Source of the DNA: CAZSAL01 sp964604825
GTDB taxonomy: Bacteria > Elusimicrobiota > Elusimicrobia > 2-01-FULL-59-12
Assembly: GCA_964604825.1 (NCBI GenBank)
Contig: CAZSAL010000003.1
Span: forward strand, 33,275-97,274
Length of the DNA stretch: 64,000 nucleotides
Direction: 5' to 3'
The translations under genes and the position numbers were made by a program. Position 1 is the first letter of the stretch, and every line of letters begins with the position of its first letter. Positions 34,294 to 42,490 of the stretch are shown piece after piece. The notes under the pieces were generated by a model. The model was not told where the DNA came from and did not search any database. It saw only the letters and a list, made by a program, of their open reading frames with translations.

Positions 34294-35575
34294 TTGAGGA
34301 AAGTTTAATGAATTCTGTTTTTGTGCTGTTAAAGAAACGGCTTAAACATCTGTGGTAAAACCACATCCCTGCGAAAATTGCGCTGTAAATAATGGAGCAT
34401 TCGCCTACGCGGTCCCAATGGATGCAATCCCCAGTTCCCGGGAGAAGGTAGCAAAGCCCCAGATTAATGAAAAAAAATAAGACGCAAATCCTGATGGGAT
34501 CCGTTCCTTTCGATAATTCGAATATGGTGAGCAGCGCTAGCGGGATCAACAAAACGCCGTCATACCAGTGGCTGTAAGGGCTGAAAAAGAGCCCGGCCAA
34601 TAATGTCAGGGATGTTGCGGGCAGTATGGGAAAGCGTTGCTTCCAGGCAAAAAGTGCCAGCGCGACGATAATTGCGCTTAAATAAATAATAAGTTTGATC
34701 TTATTGAACGGGGGCATAATATCAGGTCTGACAAGATTTAGGTATAAAGATGGCGCTGGCTTGGTCTTAAACCTCATAAGCTCTGCTGCCAGGCTCTGCT
34801 CATCCACGACATAGGTTTTAGTTGCCCAGTTTTGAGTGTTGCGGAACATGTCTTTTAGATCGGTAACTGGTCTGTAGCCAGAAATAAACGGAACGAATTG
34901 AATGGTGAAAAAAAGCAGCAGGCCTGCGAGGAACCGCTTTCTGTTCGGGGCCTGGAAGAAAAACAGGATCAGCGTGATAAGAGTCAAATGAGGTTTTAAA
35001 AGTAAAAATGAGGATGTAGCTCCAATCCAAAAAGAATCCCGCCGGTGTTTGAAAAGCCAAAGCGTCAACGTGATAAAAAATAACAGAACCATCATCAAAT
35101 GATGGTCGATAAAAGACCAGAGACAGGGAGCCAGGGCTGCGGCAAGAGCGATTTTGGGAAAAAGAACAAAGCCACCTTCCTTTTCGAAGATGATCACGGT
35201 TAACAGATAAATCGAGGCCATATATAGCAGGAGAGAAAGCAGGCTCCACAGCAGGCATGCTGTACCGACATCAAAAATGGAAAAGAAAGACGTGATCAGA
35301 AAAGCCCAGGGAGGGTAAGGGAAACCCGTAAGAAATTTAGGCGGCAGCTCATATGGGTTTTGACGGTGAAAAAATAATTTATTGGCATCATAAAATTGAA
35401 GAAAATCCATGGGTGGAGAGCATAGCGCCATGCTTATTAAAATGATAATGACCAGGGAAAGCAGTATAAAAGCCTGCCAGTAGGCCGCATCGGAGAAATG
35501 TGCAAATAGCCGTCGTTTAACATAGCGTTGCAGGCTTAATTCGAAGGTTTTGCTGTTGGCAAAGAGACTTTTCAT
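34283..35575 (-). CDS. GT87-type membrane glycosyltransferase, copy 3
   Basis: About 430 residues. ATG 35575 is preferred over the upstream TTG because it overlaps the copy 4 stop as ATGA. Motifs: PMDFLQFYDANKLFFHRQNPYELP, split here as PMDFLQFYDAN and FFHRQNPYE, then FPYPPWAFLITSFFS, FFQAPNRKRFLAG and FSPYSHWYDGVLLIP. Nucleotide segments 34872-34998 and about 35398-35502 are identical or nearly so to copy 5, while the flanks differ, which points to gene conversion or recent partial duplication. Confidence 0.83.
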   Translation of the reverse strand: MKSLFANSKTFELSLQRYVKRRLFAHFSDAAYWQAFILLSLVIIILISMALCSPPMDFLQFYDANKLFFHRQNPYELPPKFLTGFPYPPWAFLITSFFSIFDVGTACLLWSLLSLLLYMASIYLLTVIIFEKEGGFVLFPKIALAAALAPCLWSFIDHHLMMVLLFFITLTLWLFKHRRDSFWIGATSSFLLLKPHLTLITLILFFFQAPNRKRFLAGLLLFFTIQFVPFISGYRPVTDLKDMFRNTQNWATKTYVVDEQSLAAELMRFKTKPAPSLYLNLVRPDIMPPFNKIKLIIYLSAIIVALALFAWKQRFPILPATSLTLLAGLFFSPYSHWYDGVLLIPLALLTIFELSKGTDPIRICVLFFFINLGLCYLLPGTGDCIHWDRVGECSIIYSAIFAGMWFYHRCLSRFFNSTKTEFIKLSSNET

Positions 35576-36801
35576 GGTCTGCAAGGTTTTATTAAAGGAT
35601 CATGTCTTAGACGACGGCTATAAACCCACATTCCTGCGAAAATGAGGCTGTAAATAATGGAGCATGCCCCGACGCGTCCCCAATGGATAAGATTCCCGAT
35701 TCCCGGAAGAGGTAGAACGTAGTAAAGCACTGCATTGACGAGAAGAAATAAAACGCAAATCCCGCGGGGGTCCTTTCCCTTGGATAATTCGTGCACGGTG
35801 AGCAACATCAGCGGCACCAGCATTACGCCGTCATACAAATGGCTGTAAGGACTGAGGAGCAGACCAGCCAATAATGTCAGAGAGGTTGCAGGAAGAATGG
35901 CAATCTGTTGTCTCCGGCCAAACAATCCCAGCGCAGCGAGAATGGAGCCAATATAAACAGCAAATTTGATCGTGTTGAAAAGCGGCATAATATCCAGTTT
36001 GGCAGTATTTGGAGATAAAGATGCTGCTGGTTTGGTCTTATACCGCATCAGTTCTGCTGCCAGACTTTGTTCTTCAGCAAAATATGTTTGGGTTCCCCAA
36101 TATTGGGCGTTGCGATACATAACTTTTAGATCAGCAATTGGTCTGTACCCCATAATGAACGGAGTGAACTGGATAGCAAAAAAAGCAGTAACTCCGGCGA
36201 TAAACCGCCTTCTATTTGGGGCCTGAAAAAAGAAGAGGATCAGCGTAATAAGCGTCAGCTGAGGTTTTAAAAGCAAAAATGATGATGTCGCTCCAATCCA
36301 AAAAGAATCTCGGTGCTTTTTAATGAGATTGACTGTCAAAGCTATAAAGAATAGTAAGACCATCGTCAAATTATGGTATGTGAAAGACCAAAGGCAGGGA
36401 GCCAGCATTGCTGCGAGAGCAATTTTTGGAAAAAGAATAAAACTGCATTCTTTTTCGAAAATGATCTGAGCCAATAGGTAGATCGAAGCCATGAAAAGGA
36501 GGAGAGAAAAGAGACTCCAAAGCAGGCACGCTGTCTCGGTATTAAAAAAAGAAAAAAAGGATGTGATCAGAAAAGCCCAGGGAAAATAAGGAAAGCCCGT
36601 AAGAGGTTGTTCGTATGGATTTTGATGGTGAAAGAATAGTTTATCAGCATTATAAAATTGAAAGAAATCCATGGGGGGGGTGCACACCGCCATTTTCATT
36701 AAAATAACAATGACCGAAATTAGCCGGATCAAGGCCTGCCAGTAAGCGGGATCGTGAAAATGCAGGTAAAAACGTTTTAGGAGATTAAGTTTATCGTTCA
36801 T
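35572..36801 (-). CDS. GT87-type membrane glycosyltransferase, copy 4
   Basis: A 409-residue polytopic membrane protein close to copies 3 and 5 (PMDFFQFYNADKLFFHHQNPYE, here in pieces PMDFFQFYNAD and FFHHQNPYE; LAGLLLSPYSHLYDGVMLVP). ATG 36801 shares a base with the copy 5 stop (TAATG). Codon-level similarity to copy 3 is high, but long identical tracts are not seen, so it is an older paralogue. Confidence 0.83.
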   Translation of the reverse strand: MNDKLNLLKRFYLHFHDPAYWQALIRLISVIVILMKMAVCTPPMDFFQFYNADKLFFHHQNPYEQPLTGFPYFPWAFLITSFFSFFNTETACLLWSLFSLLLFMASIYLLAQIIFEKECSFILFPKIALAAMLAPCLWSFTYHNLTMVLLFFIALTVNLIKKHRDSFWIGATSSFLLLKPQLTLITLILFFFQAPNRRRFIAGVTAFFAIQFTPFIMGYRPIADLKVMYRNAQYWGTQTYFAEEQSLAAELMRYKTKPAASLSPNTAKLDIMPLFNTIKFAVYIGSILAALGLFGRRQQIAILPATSLTLLAGLLLSPYSHLYDGVMLVPLMLLTVHELSKGKDPRGICVLFLLVNAVLYYVLPLPGIGNLIHWGRVGACSIIYSLIFAGMWVYSRRLRHDPLIKPCRP

Positions 36802-38000
36802 TAGCTGTTAATATTTAAGCGACGGCTATAAAACCACATTCCAGCTAAAATGATGCTGTAAATAATGGAATATTCTCCGGCGCGATCCCAATGGGTAAGA
36901 TCGCCAGTCCCCGGAAGAAAATAAAGCGCCATATTGATCAGAAAAAATAATGCGCATATTAGGAGAGGATCTTTCTTCTTCGATAATTCAAACGCCATCA
37001 GTATCGTCAAAGGTACCAGTAAGGCGGCATCATACCAATGGCTGTAAGGACTGAAAAAAAGTCCGGCCAGCAGCGTCAGTGCGGTTGCAGGAACCAGGGG
37101 AACCTGCCTCAGGGATAACAGCCCCATGGCTGCGAGGATGGAGCTGATAAAGGCGGCGGTCTTTATAATATTGAATAACGGCATGATTTCCGGCTTAACT
37201 GTATTTAGGCAGAAAGACGGGGTTGGTTTAGTCTTCAGGCGCATCATCTCCGCAGCCAGACTTTGTTCATCAAGAAAGTAGGTTCGAGTCGTTAAGATCT
37301 GGGTGTTGCGATACAAGTCTTTGAGATCGGTAAACGGCCTGTAGCCAGAAATAAACGGAACGAATTGAATGGTGAAAAAAAGCAGCAGGCCTGCGAGGAA
37401 CCGCTTTCTGTTCGGGGCCTGGAAGAAAAACAGGATCAGCGTGATAAGAGTCAAATGAGGTTTTAACAGCAAAAAAGAGGAGGCAACTCCTATCCAGAAA
37501 GAATCATTCCGGCGTTTGAAAAGCCAGAGTGTCAGGGCAACGGAAAATAATAATACCATCATCAAATTGTGATCAAAAAAAGCCCAGAAGCAGGGGGCAA
37601 GAGTTGCCGCAAGAGCGACTTTAGGAAAAAGAACAAAGCCGCACTTTCCGAAGATGATTACAGTCAGCAGGTAGACTGAAGCCATAAAAAGTAGGAGGGA
37701 AATCAGGCTCCACAAGAGGCATGCAGTGTCGACATTAAAAATTAACAGAAAAGATGTGATCAGAAATGCCCAGGGGGGGTAAGAGAATGGAAAACCGGTG
37801 AGCACATATGGATTCTGCCGGTGAAAAAACAACTGGTTGGCGCCATAAAACTGAAGAAAATCTATGGGTGGAGAGCATAGCGCCATGCTTATTAAGATGA
37901 TAATGACCAGGGAAAGCAGTATAAAAGCCTGCCAGTAGGCCGCATCGGAGAAATGCGTAAAAAAACGTCGCTTAACGTAGCGGGGGAGCCGCATTATCAT
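36801..38000 (-). CDS. GT87-type membrane glycosyltransferase, copy 5
   Basis: About 399 residues; the first copy in transcription order. The start is set at ATG 38000, whose A is the last base of the upstream prepilin TGA; ATG 37994 is possible. It has PIDFLQFYGANQLFFHRQNPY-like motifs (as PIDFLQFYGAN and FFHRQNPYV), FFQAPNRKRFLAG and FFSPYSHWYDAALLVP. It shares an identical 127-bp tract (37339-37465) with copy 3. Confidence 0.83.
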   Translation of the reverse strand: MIMRLPRYVKRRFFTHFSDAAYWQAFILLSLVIIILISMALCSPPIDFLQFYGANQLFFHRQNPYVLTGFPFSYPPWAFLITSFLLIFNVDTACLLWSLISLLLFMASVYLLTVIIFGKCGFVLFPKVALAATLAPCFWAFFDHNLMMVLLFSVALTLWLFKRRNDSFWIGVASSFLLLKPHLTLITLILFFFQAPNRKRFLAGLLLFFTIQFVPFISGYRPFTDLKDLYRNTQILTTRTYFLDEQSLAAEMMRLKTKPTPSFCLNTVKPEIMPLFNIIKTAAFISSILAAMGLLSLRQVPLVPATALTLLAGLFFSPYSHWYDAALLVPLTILMAFELSKKKDPLLICALFFLINMALYFLPGTGDLTHWDRAGEYSIIYSIILAGMWFYSRRLNINS

Positions 38001-38179
38001 CAATTATTGTCTTGGGCGAGGTTTTGCGCGGCGGTTGTCCGCATCTGGCCGACAGCTCCTCCTGTTCCTCCCGGGCCTATCCAGGCGTACATAAGATAGA
38101 GGCCGCAAAACGTCAGGATTACCAGCATTATAAGGAATTCGGAGGATGCCTGGCCTTTTTTGTTTATTGCAATTACCAT
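38000..38179 (-). CDS. Second Flp/TadE-like small prepilin
   Basis: A 59-residue small protein. A short leader MVIAINKKG precedes QASSEF, giving Glu at +5 after the predicted prepilin-peptidase site, then a hydrophobic helix FLIMLVILTFCGLYLMYAW and a Gly-rich, Gln-rich tail. It starts inside the end of the PorV-like gene (7-nt overlap) and its stop overlaps the first GT87 gene, so it is translationally linked to both. It is probably a minor pilin or a glycosylated pilin; the glycosylation idea rests only on the adjacent transferases. Confidence 0.8.
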   Translation of the reverse strand: MVIAINKKGQASSEFLIMLVILTFCGLYLMYAWIGPGGTGGAVGQMRTTAAQNLAQDNN

Positions 38180-39186
38180 TTGGCTTTGACCGTTATGTAA
38201 TGGGAAATACCAAGGGCGCCGAAAGGCGCTATGGCGTAATCAAAATTAAGTTTCAAGCCTGCGGCGAACGGTACGGGCCACTCGAACCCGGCGCCGGCTG
38301 TCAGGCCCGCGATGCCTCCGCTGCGGAGGAACGTGATTTGCGAGTCCTGCGAATCGTCGATGGAGTTGTGCGTCATATAGCCTGCTCTGACCGCACTGTT
38401 AAATTCTTCGAATTTGTATTCCGCGCCGATGTTCAAGCTGACGGGCGCGTCGCCGTAATAGTTGATATCTACGGCTCCGGTTAACTGACGCAGCATCGTA
38501 TAGGACGTTCCGACACCGAAATCCAGTGGGAAATCCGCTTTGCTGGTGGCAAGGTTGCGCATCGCCGCCCCGATGTTCCACTCCGGCACAGGGGAAATCA
38601 AAATACCGGCGTCGAGAGCCGGATTCTGAAAGCTTTGATCCGCGATCACCTCCTGAACGACTTTTATCGCGGCTCCAGCCTGAATGTCCATGCCTTCCGC
38701 GCGCGTCATAATTTTCTGAGCGTAACCCAGCGTCCCTACCAGATCATAGAACTGGAAGTTGCCGGTCGCGTTTCCCAGGTCGTCACGGCCGTCAAGTGAT
38801 CCCGCCGTCAGATAGAACAGGCTGCCGCCGATGGCGCCGTTTTCCAGCGGCTGGGAGTAAGCGGCATTTTCAATCTGTACGCCCTGAAAATATTGGACAT
38901 ACGTGGCGGAAAGCTCCGGATTATCGGTTGCCGCCATACCTGCGGGATTCCAGCGCAGCGATTCGCTTCCCCGTGCCATGGAAATCATGGCCTGTCCCAT
39001 GGAGACGCCGCGCGCATCCGTAGGCAGTTCCAGAAAGTTGCCGTTGGTGGAGCCGGCGTTGCTCGACGCATACGCCAGGGAAAAAGTAAAAAGTAAAAAG
39101 TAAAAAGTTAGGAATAAAGGCCCTTTAAAAAAGCCCCATACCGCACTTTTAACTTTGTCCTTTTGATTTTTTACTTGCTGTCTCAT
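38173..39186 (-). CDS. PorV/UPF0164-like outer-membrane barrel, repeat-derived signal peptide
   Basis: A 337-residue protein of the PorV/PorQ-like barrel family. After the signal (ending SLAYA) comes the family block FLELPTDARGVSMGQAMIS and SLRWNPAGMAA, then repeated amphipathic strands to a C-terminus ending in VKAKW. In type IX systems PorV shuttles cargo; here the role is open. The n- and h-regions (KVKSAVWGF, LTFYFLLFTFSL) are coded by a family A palindrome (39075-39178). It starts as ATGA overlapping the previous gene stop. Confidence 0.82.
   Translation of the reverse strand: MRQQVKNQKDKVKSAVWGFFKGPLFLTFYFLLFTFSLAYASSNAGSTNGNFLELPTDARGVSMGQAMISMARGSESLRWNPAGMAATDNPELSATYVQYFQGVQIENAAYSQPLENGAIGGSLFYLTAGSLDGRDDLGNATGNFQFYDLVGTLGYAQKIMTRAEGMDIQAGAAIKVVQEVIADQSFQNPALDAGILISPVPEWNIGAAMRNLATSKADFPLDFGVGTSYTMLRQLTGAVDINYYGDAPVSLNIGAEYKFEEFNSAVRAGYMTHNSIDDSQDSQITFLRSGGIAGLTAGAGFEWPVPFAAGLKLNFDYAIAPFGALGISHYITVKAKW
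39075..39178. repeat. Family A palindromic element, inside coding sequence
   Basis: AAAAAGTAAAAAGT units (39076-39108) face CTTTGTCCTTTTGATTTTTT-type sequence (about 39155-39176). The core ACCGCACTTTT (about 39139) is the inverse of the GTGCGGT core at 17579 and 22434. It encodes nearly the same signal peptide as the lipoprotein at 17540. Confidence 0.8.
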
Positions 39187-40292
39187 TGAATGACTGCCAG
39201 TTTCTTAACGATCTGCAGTGTCCCTTGTGAATCGTTATCGCGCACCTCATAGAAATAAAGGCCGCGGCCGACTTTTTTCCCGCCGTCATTCGTCAGGTCC
39301 CAGGGATAAGTTACTACCGTTCCGATGCTGACAGTCCCGAAAGAGACGTCCTTCACCAGCGCTCCGGTGAGCGTATAGATCCTTAACTTGAAGTTTGCGC
39401 TGTCGCGGATAGCCTGGAAATGGAATGTGGCCTGGCCGTTCCGTATGGGATTTGGATAGACGTAAACGCTGTTCTCGAAGAGCTGCTGGGCGCTCTGTGA
39501 GCCGGTAGCAAGCTCCTGAACGGCGATGGAAAGAGTGCGTGCGGTAGCGGTGTCTGCGCTGGAAAGATCCTTTGCCGTTATAGTAGCGGTGTATCCTCCG
39601 GGAGGTACGGGGCTGCCAGAGTCGCTCAAACCGTCCCATGTAACAGATGATGTCGCTGCGGTAAAATTCGTGCCTTCTCCAGGATAGGTTACATTTTTGA
39701 TCAGAGTACGCACCGGCGCTCCGGAACTGCCGGTAGGAGTGATGGTTATTGTTACCTGTGAAGTTTTAGAAAGTGAAAACAATATAGTGTAAGGCGGGCA
39801 CGTAAGTCCGTTCGATGGGTCAATGCTCTCGCTTGCGCTTTCATTGTGAATGTCTTCAGAATTGATCGTTAGTAGCTGCGACGGAGGCAAAGTTGATATT
39901 ACGGGAGTTCCTCCGGAAACGCTGGCGCTGATCTGTGTCTGGAATTGGCCATTGTGCCGGGCAAGATCATTTTTAATCAACCAGAGTGCTGGCCAGTATA
40001 TGCTCTGTTGGCTACCGGCCGCTACGCCAAGATAAGTTTGCGTGTAAACCTGATTAGTGGAAGTACAGGTATCGCCGACATTTTGAACATTGCAGACAGT
40101 GAGGATAACGTCCGCTTGGGTGTCGAGTTGATAATAAATTGTTGTCCCAGTGGGAATCCCGCCGTTTTCAAAAGAAACATTGTAGGTCGATAGATAGAAA
40201 TTCGATATTGTTAAGGCATAGGCATTTCGGCCGATACCAATAAGACCCAGAGCTGCAAGTCCTGATATAAAAATAAATATTTTTCTGTTCAT
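39183..40292 (-). CDS. Secreted protein with FlgD/Por-type C-terminal domain
   Basis: A 369-residue exported protein. It has a signal peptide (about 1-26, ending NAYA), an Ig-like FlgD domain in the middle (about 185-255: VTWDGLSDSGSPVPPGGYTATITAKD), and a C-terminal FlgD/Por-secretion-tail-like domain (about 285-369) with the hallmark VYPNPIRNG, LRIYTLTGALV and GRGLYFYEV strands. In type IX systems such tails direct export and anchoring; no type IX genes are visible here apart from PorV-like proteins. The start ATG 40292 is followed by a typical n-region. Confidence 0.82.
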   Translation of the reverse strand: MNRKIFIFISGLAALGLIGIGRNAYALTISNFYLSTYNVSFENGGIPTGTTIYYQLDTQADVILTVCNVQNVGDTCTSTNQVYTQTYLGVAAGSQQSIYWPALWLIKNDLARHNGQFQTQISASVSGGTPVISTLPPSQLLTINSEDIHNESASESIDPSNGLTCPPYTILFSLSKTSQVTITITPTGSSGAPVRTLIKNVTYPGEGTNFTAATSSVTWDGLSDSGSPVPPGGYTATITAKDLSSADTATARTLSIAVQELATGSQSAQQLFENSVYVYPNPIRNGQATFHFQAIRDSANFKLRIYTLTGALVKDVSFGTVSIGTVVTYPWDLTNDGGKKVGRGLYFYEVRDNDSQGTLQIVKKLAVIQ

Positions 40293-40343
40293 GAGATGAG
40301 GTTAGACTGCTTTTGTCTAAAAATCAATAGGAAATTACGCAAT

Positions 40344-41846
40344 TTACTTACCGTAAATATCCGACGGGGAAAGCATAGGCAAATCTGCGGCTCCGGCTGA
40401 AACCGGCACATTGGAAACGGTTGCAACCGGGCTGACCGCCACAGCCATATGGTTATCAGCCGTTCCGGGTATTTGCAGTTGAAGATTAGTCCCGGTCCGC
40501 GCATCGGACAGCATGTTATCAAGGCTGTCCACATCAGGCAGTTCATTCAATCCAAGGGGATCGTTTTGAACTTTTGTTTCAGCGGCCTTGCTGATAGTCT
40601 TGGTCTGTCCTGGAAGCAGGTCGCTCAATGCCGCCGTTTCCGGAGAAGGAATAGCCTCATCTGCAAGGACGCTGGTCTGCTGCAGCGCGTCTTTCGGAAG
40701 CATCGAGTCATTCGCGGCCATAAGCAGATGCAGAATGTGATCATTTGTAGGATGGCGATCCAGAAGCTGGTTGTAAGCCAGAATAGCCTGAACGTACTGC
40801 TTGTTTGTCTTGAAATTGTTTGCCTGTTTCAGTATCGCACGTTCTTCGCTGTTCAGCTGCTGCACGCGCTCTCCGAAGCGTAAAGACAGGGTGAAATAAT
40901 GCGTGGCGCCGAAATCGCCGAAACTGCCGTAGGCGTAATCAAAAACGATATGATGGAAGCGCAAGCCGATACCGAAACGCATGCCTTTTCCTTCATCATT
41001 TGAGCCAACATATCCGGTGCGCAGGGCAATTACGTTTTTGAGCCAGTATTCCGTCCCGAGGGAAATATAGGTGGAGTTATCGTTTGGCGCCGTAACGTCA
41101 GCCGTAATCTGCCATGGCTTATCCATAATGTGAGTCATCGCTCCCCCGAATTTGAATTTGCGGGGAAGCGGATCCCTCTCAGAAACAAATTCCAGTCCAG
41201 GACCAAGATTCAGAGCTGAAAATCCAAGCTTATAGTCTGCATCCAGGCGATGAAAAGGGAGAGTGTAGATGGCGCCGATATTTGCCGCTGCGGTATTTGC
41301 CGAGTCGCTGGCCAGGTCCTGACGCAGCACTGAGCCGCTTACTCCCAGGGAAAGGGATTGGTTCCATTGCCGCGCCAATCCGGCATTTATTACATAAGAA
41401 TCCGCCGTCTGGTTGCCTATGGAATTGCCGCTATTGTCATATCCCGCTATGTCGCCGTAGCCAAGATAGGAAATCGAAGTGCCAAATGCGTAGGATTCTC
41501 CAGGGATCACAACCGCCGCATGTTCATAATGTACGTTTTCAATCAGGGATTGATGCAGGAAAGAGGCTTCGCTCTGTTCGATCTGCGCCATCCCGGCCGG
41601 GTTCCACTCCAGGGCCGAGGAATCTTCCGCCAGAGCCGTGTAAGCCTGGCCCATGCCGATTGCCCGCGCGCCTACCGGGATTTTCAACAGTTCAGCGGTT
41701 GTCGTTCCCGGGCCGCCCGCTACTGCAAAGGAAAAGGGCAAAAGTAAAAGGGCAAAGGTCAGGAGAAAGGATCTAATTAAAAGGTTTCGTAATTCCAAAC
41801 CTTTTCCTTTTTCCCTTTGACTTTTTAATTGCCGTAAAGTGTTCAT
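40344..41846 (-). CDS. PorV-like barrel with helical C-terminal extension, repeat-derived signal peptide
   Basis: A 500-residue protein. The start is ATG 41846 (ATGA overlap with the previous stop); the longer upstream frame is spurious. A signal peptide (LLTFALLLLPFSFAVAG) is followed by the PorV-type block LLKIPVGARAIGMGQAYTAL and ALEWNPAGMAQ, a barrel to about residue 335, then a helical TPR-like region (NSEERAILKQANNFKTNKQYVQAILAYNQLL) and a disordered tail. The signal region coincides with a palindrome of A/G-rich and complementary T/C-rich arms (41730-41840). Confidence 0.8.
   Translation of the reverse strand: MNTLRQLKSQREKGKGLELRNLLIRSFLLTFALLLLPFSFAVAGGPGTTTAELLKIPVGARAIGMGQAYTALAEDSSALEWNPAGMAQIEQSEASFLHQSLIENVHYEHAAVVIPGESYAFGTSISYLGYGDIAGYDNSGNSIGNQTADSYVINAGLARQWNQSLSLGVSGSVLRQDLASDSANTAAANIGAIYTLPFHRLDADYKLGFSALNLGPGLEFVSERDPLPRKFKFGGAMTHIMDKPWQITADVTAPNDNSTYISLGTEYWLKNVIALRTGYVGSNDEGKGMRFGIGLRFHHIVFDYAYGSFGDFGATHYFTLSLRFGERVQQLNSEERAILKQANNFKTNKQYVQAILAYNQLLDRHPTNDHILHLLMAANDSMLPKDALQQTSVLADEAIPSPETAALSDLLPGQTKTISKAAETKVQNDPLGLNELPDVDSLDNMLSDARTGTNLQLQIPGTADNHMAVAVSPVATVSNVPVSAGAADLPMLSPSDIYGK
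41730..41840. repeat. Family A-type palindromic element, diverged, inside coding sequence
   Basis: GGAAAAGGGCAAAAGTAAAAGGGCAAAGG-type left arm (from 41730) faces the right arm CCTTTTCCTTTTTCCCTTTG (about 41800-41820). Both are shorter in exact match than the 17549 and 39075 copies, and the GTGCGGT core is absent. In frame it gives a Lys-rich n-region and a Leu/Phe-rich h-region. Confidence 0.65.
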
Positions 41847-42235
41847 CGTATCACCATCAGCTTGCCGCGGTTTTCCGAATCGCCGCTTTTGATCTGATAA
41901 ACATAAACTCCGGAAGCGACCTGGTCCCCGTCCTGATTCCTTAAATCCCATTGCGTCGAAGAAACTCCGGAAGATTTCAGTTCGACGACTTTTTCGCCCA
42001 TGATCGTAAACACTTTGATGGTGGACCCGACATCGAGATTCTTGAAAGTTATAACCGTGTGCCCGCTGGCCGGCTTGAAAGGAACCGGATACGCATAGGC
42101 GCCGCCAACGTGCAGAGCCTTGTATCCGGGGAGATCCAGATCGGCGATTGCAGGGGCTGCCATAATGAGAAGTCCGACGAGGAGTCCGATGCTCTCGCGC
42201 TGCCGGTGATTCTTCGATGTAAGTTGGCGGTTCAT
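41843..42235 (-). CDS. Stand-alone FlgD/Por-type C-terminal domain protein
   Basis: A 130-residue exported protein that is almost only a signal peptide (about 14-31, ending PAIA) plus one FlgD/Por-tail-like domain: AYAYPVPFKPASGHT, IKVFTIMGEKVVEL, WDLRNQDGDQVASGVYVYQIKSG. The domain is very close to the last 90 residues of the 1953-residue protein at 42491. It is the first gene of the long - strand surface/pilus operon and follows a phased-box promoter. It could be a cap, decoy or minimal surface anchor (inference). Confidence 0.82.
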   Translation of the reverse strand: MNRQLTSKNHRQRESIGLLVGLLIMAAPAIADLDLPGYKALHVGGAYAYPVPFKPASGHTVITFKNLDVGSTIKVFTIMGEKVVELKSSGVSSTQWDLRNQDGDQVASGVYVYQIKSGDSENRGKLMVIR

Positions 42236-42252
42236 TTTCTTTTCCCACTATG

Positions 42253-42306
42253 AGTGTAGCGTCCAAGAGTTACGCGGAAGTTACAGTTGTGTAACGTTTA
42301 GGTTAA
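42253..42306 (-). promoter_or_regulatory. 11-bp phased TAAC-box promoter (surface/GT87/pilus operon)
   Basis: Read on the - strand: TTAAC (42306-42302), GTTAC (from 42295), GTAAC (from 42284) and GTAAC (42273-42269), each 11 bp apart. TACACT (42258-42253) starts 15 nt after the start of the last box. ATG 42235 follows after a short leader. Confidence 0.82.
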
Positions 42307-42380
42307 TTCTGGGGGTAGGCGGGACGGGGGGATTTAACACTGGCGTAACATTTCCGACGGGATTCTGCGGTTGGATCGTC

Positions 42381-42452
42381 GCCCCGGCAATCTTTAGTCC
42401 GGGGCCCATCATAAAGGAAAAACACCTGGGTCCCGGCCTCGACCTGCCGGGA
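42381..42452. repeat. Two G/C-rich hairpins in the gap after the 1953-residue protein gene
   Basis: The stem GCCCCGG (42381-42387) with CCGGGGC (42399-42405), and the stem TCCCGGC (42431-42437) with GCCGGGA (42446-42452). There is no T-run on the - strand. They may be intergenic repeats or weak terminators between two surface operons. Confidence 0.45.
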
Positions 42453-42490
42453 CGACAGAAAAATAAGGAGGTTGCTAATTGCTCCCTTTA

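Noticed and set aside
40344..42266. 640-residue frame as one protein
   Set aside because: The part before 41846 overlaps the clear FlgD-domain gene on the same strand in another frame and is Arg/Ser-rich noise; the coupled ATG at 41846 is the start.
42334..42349. TTAAC and GTAAC boxes 11 bp apart on the + strand
   Set aside because: Only two boxes, no -10-like hexamer at the fixed distance and no + strand gene downstream; probably chance or a relic.
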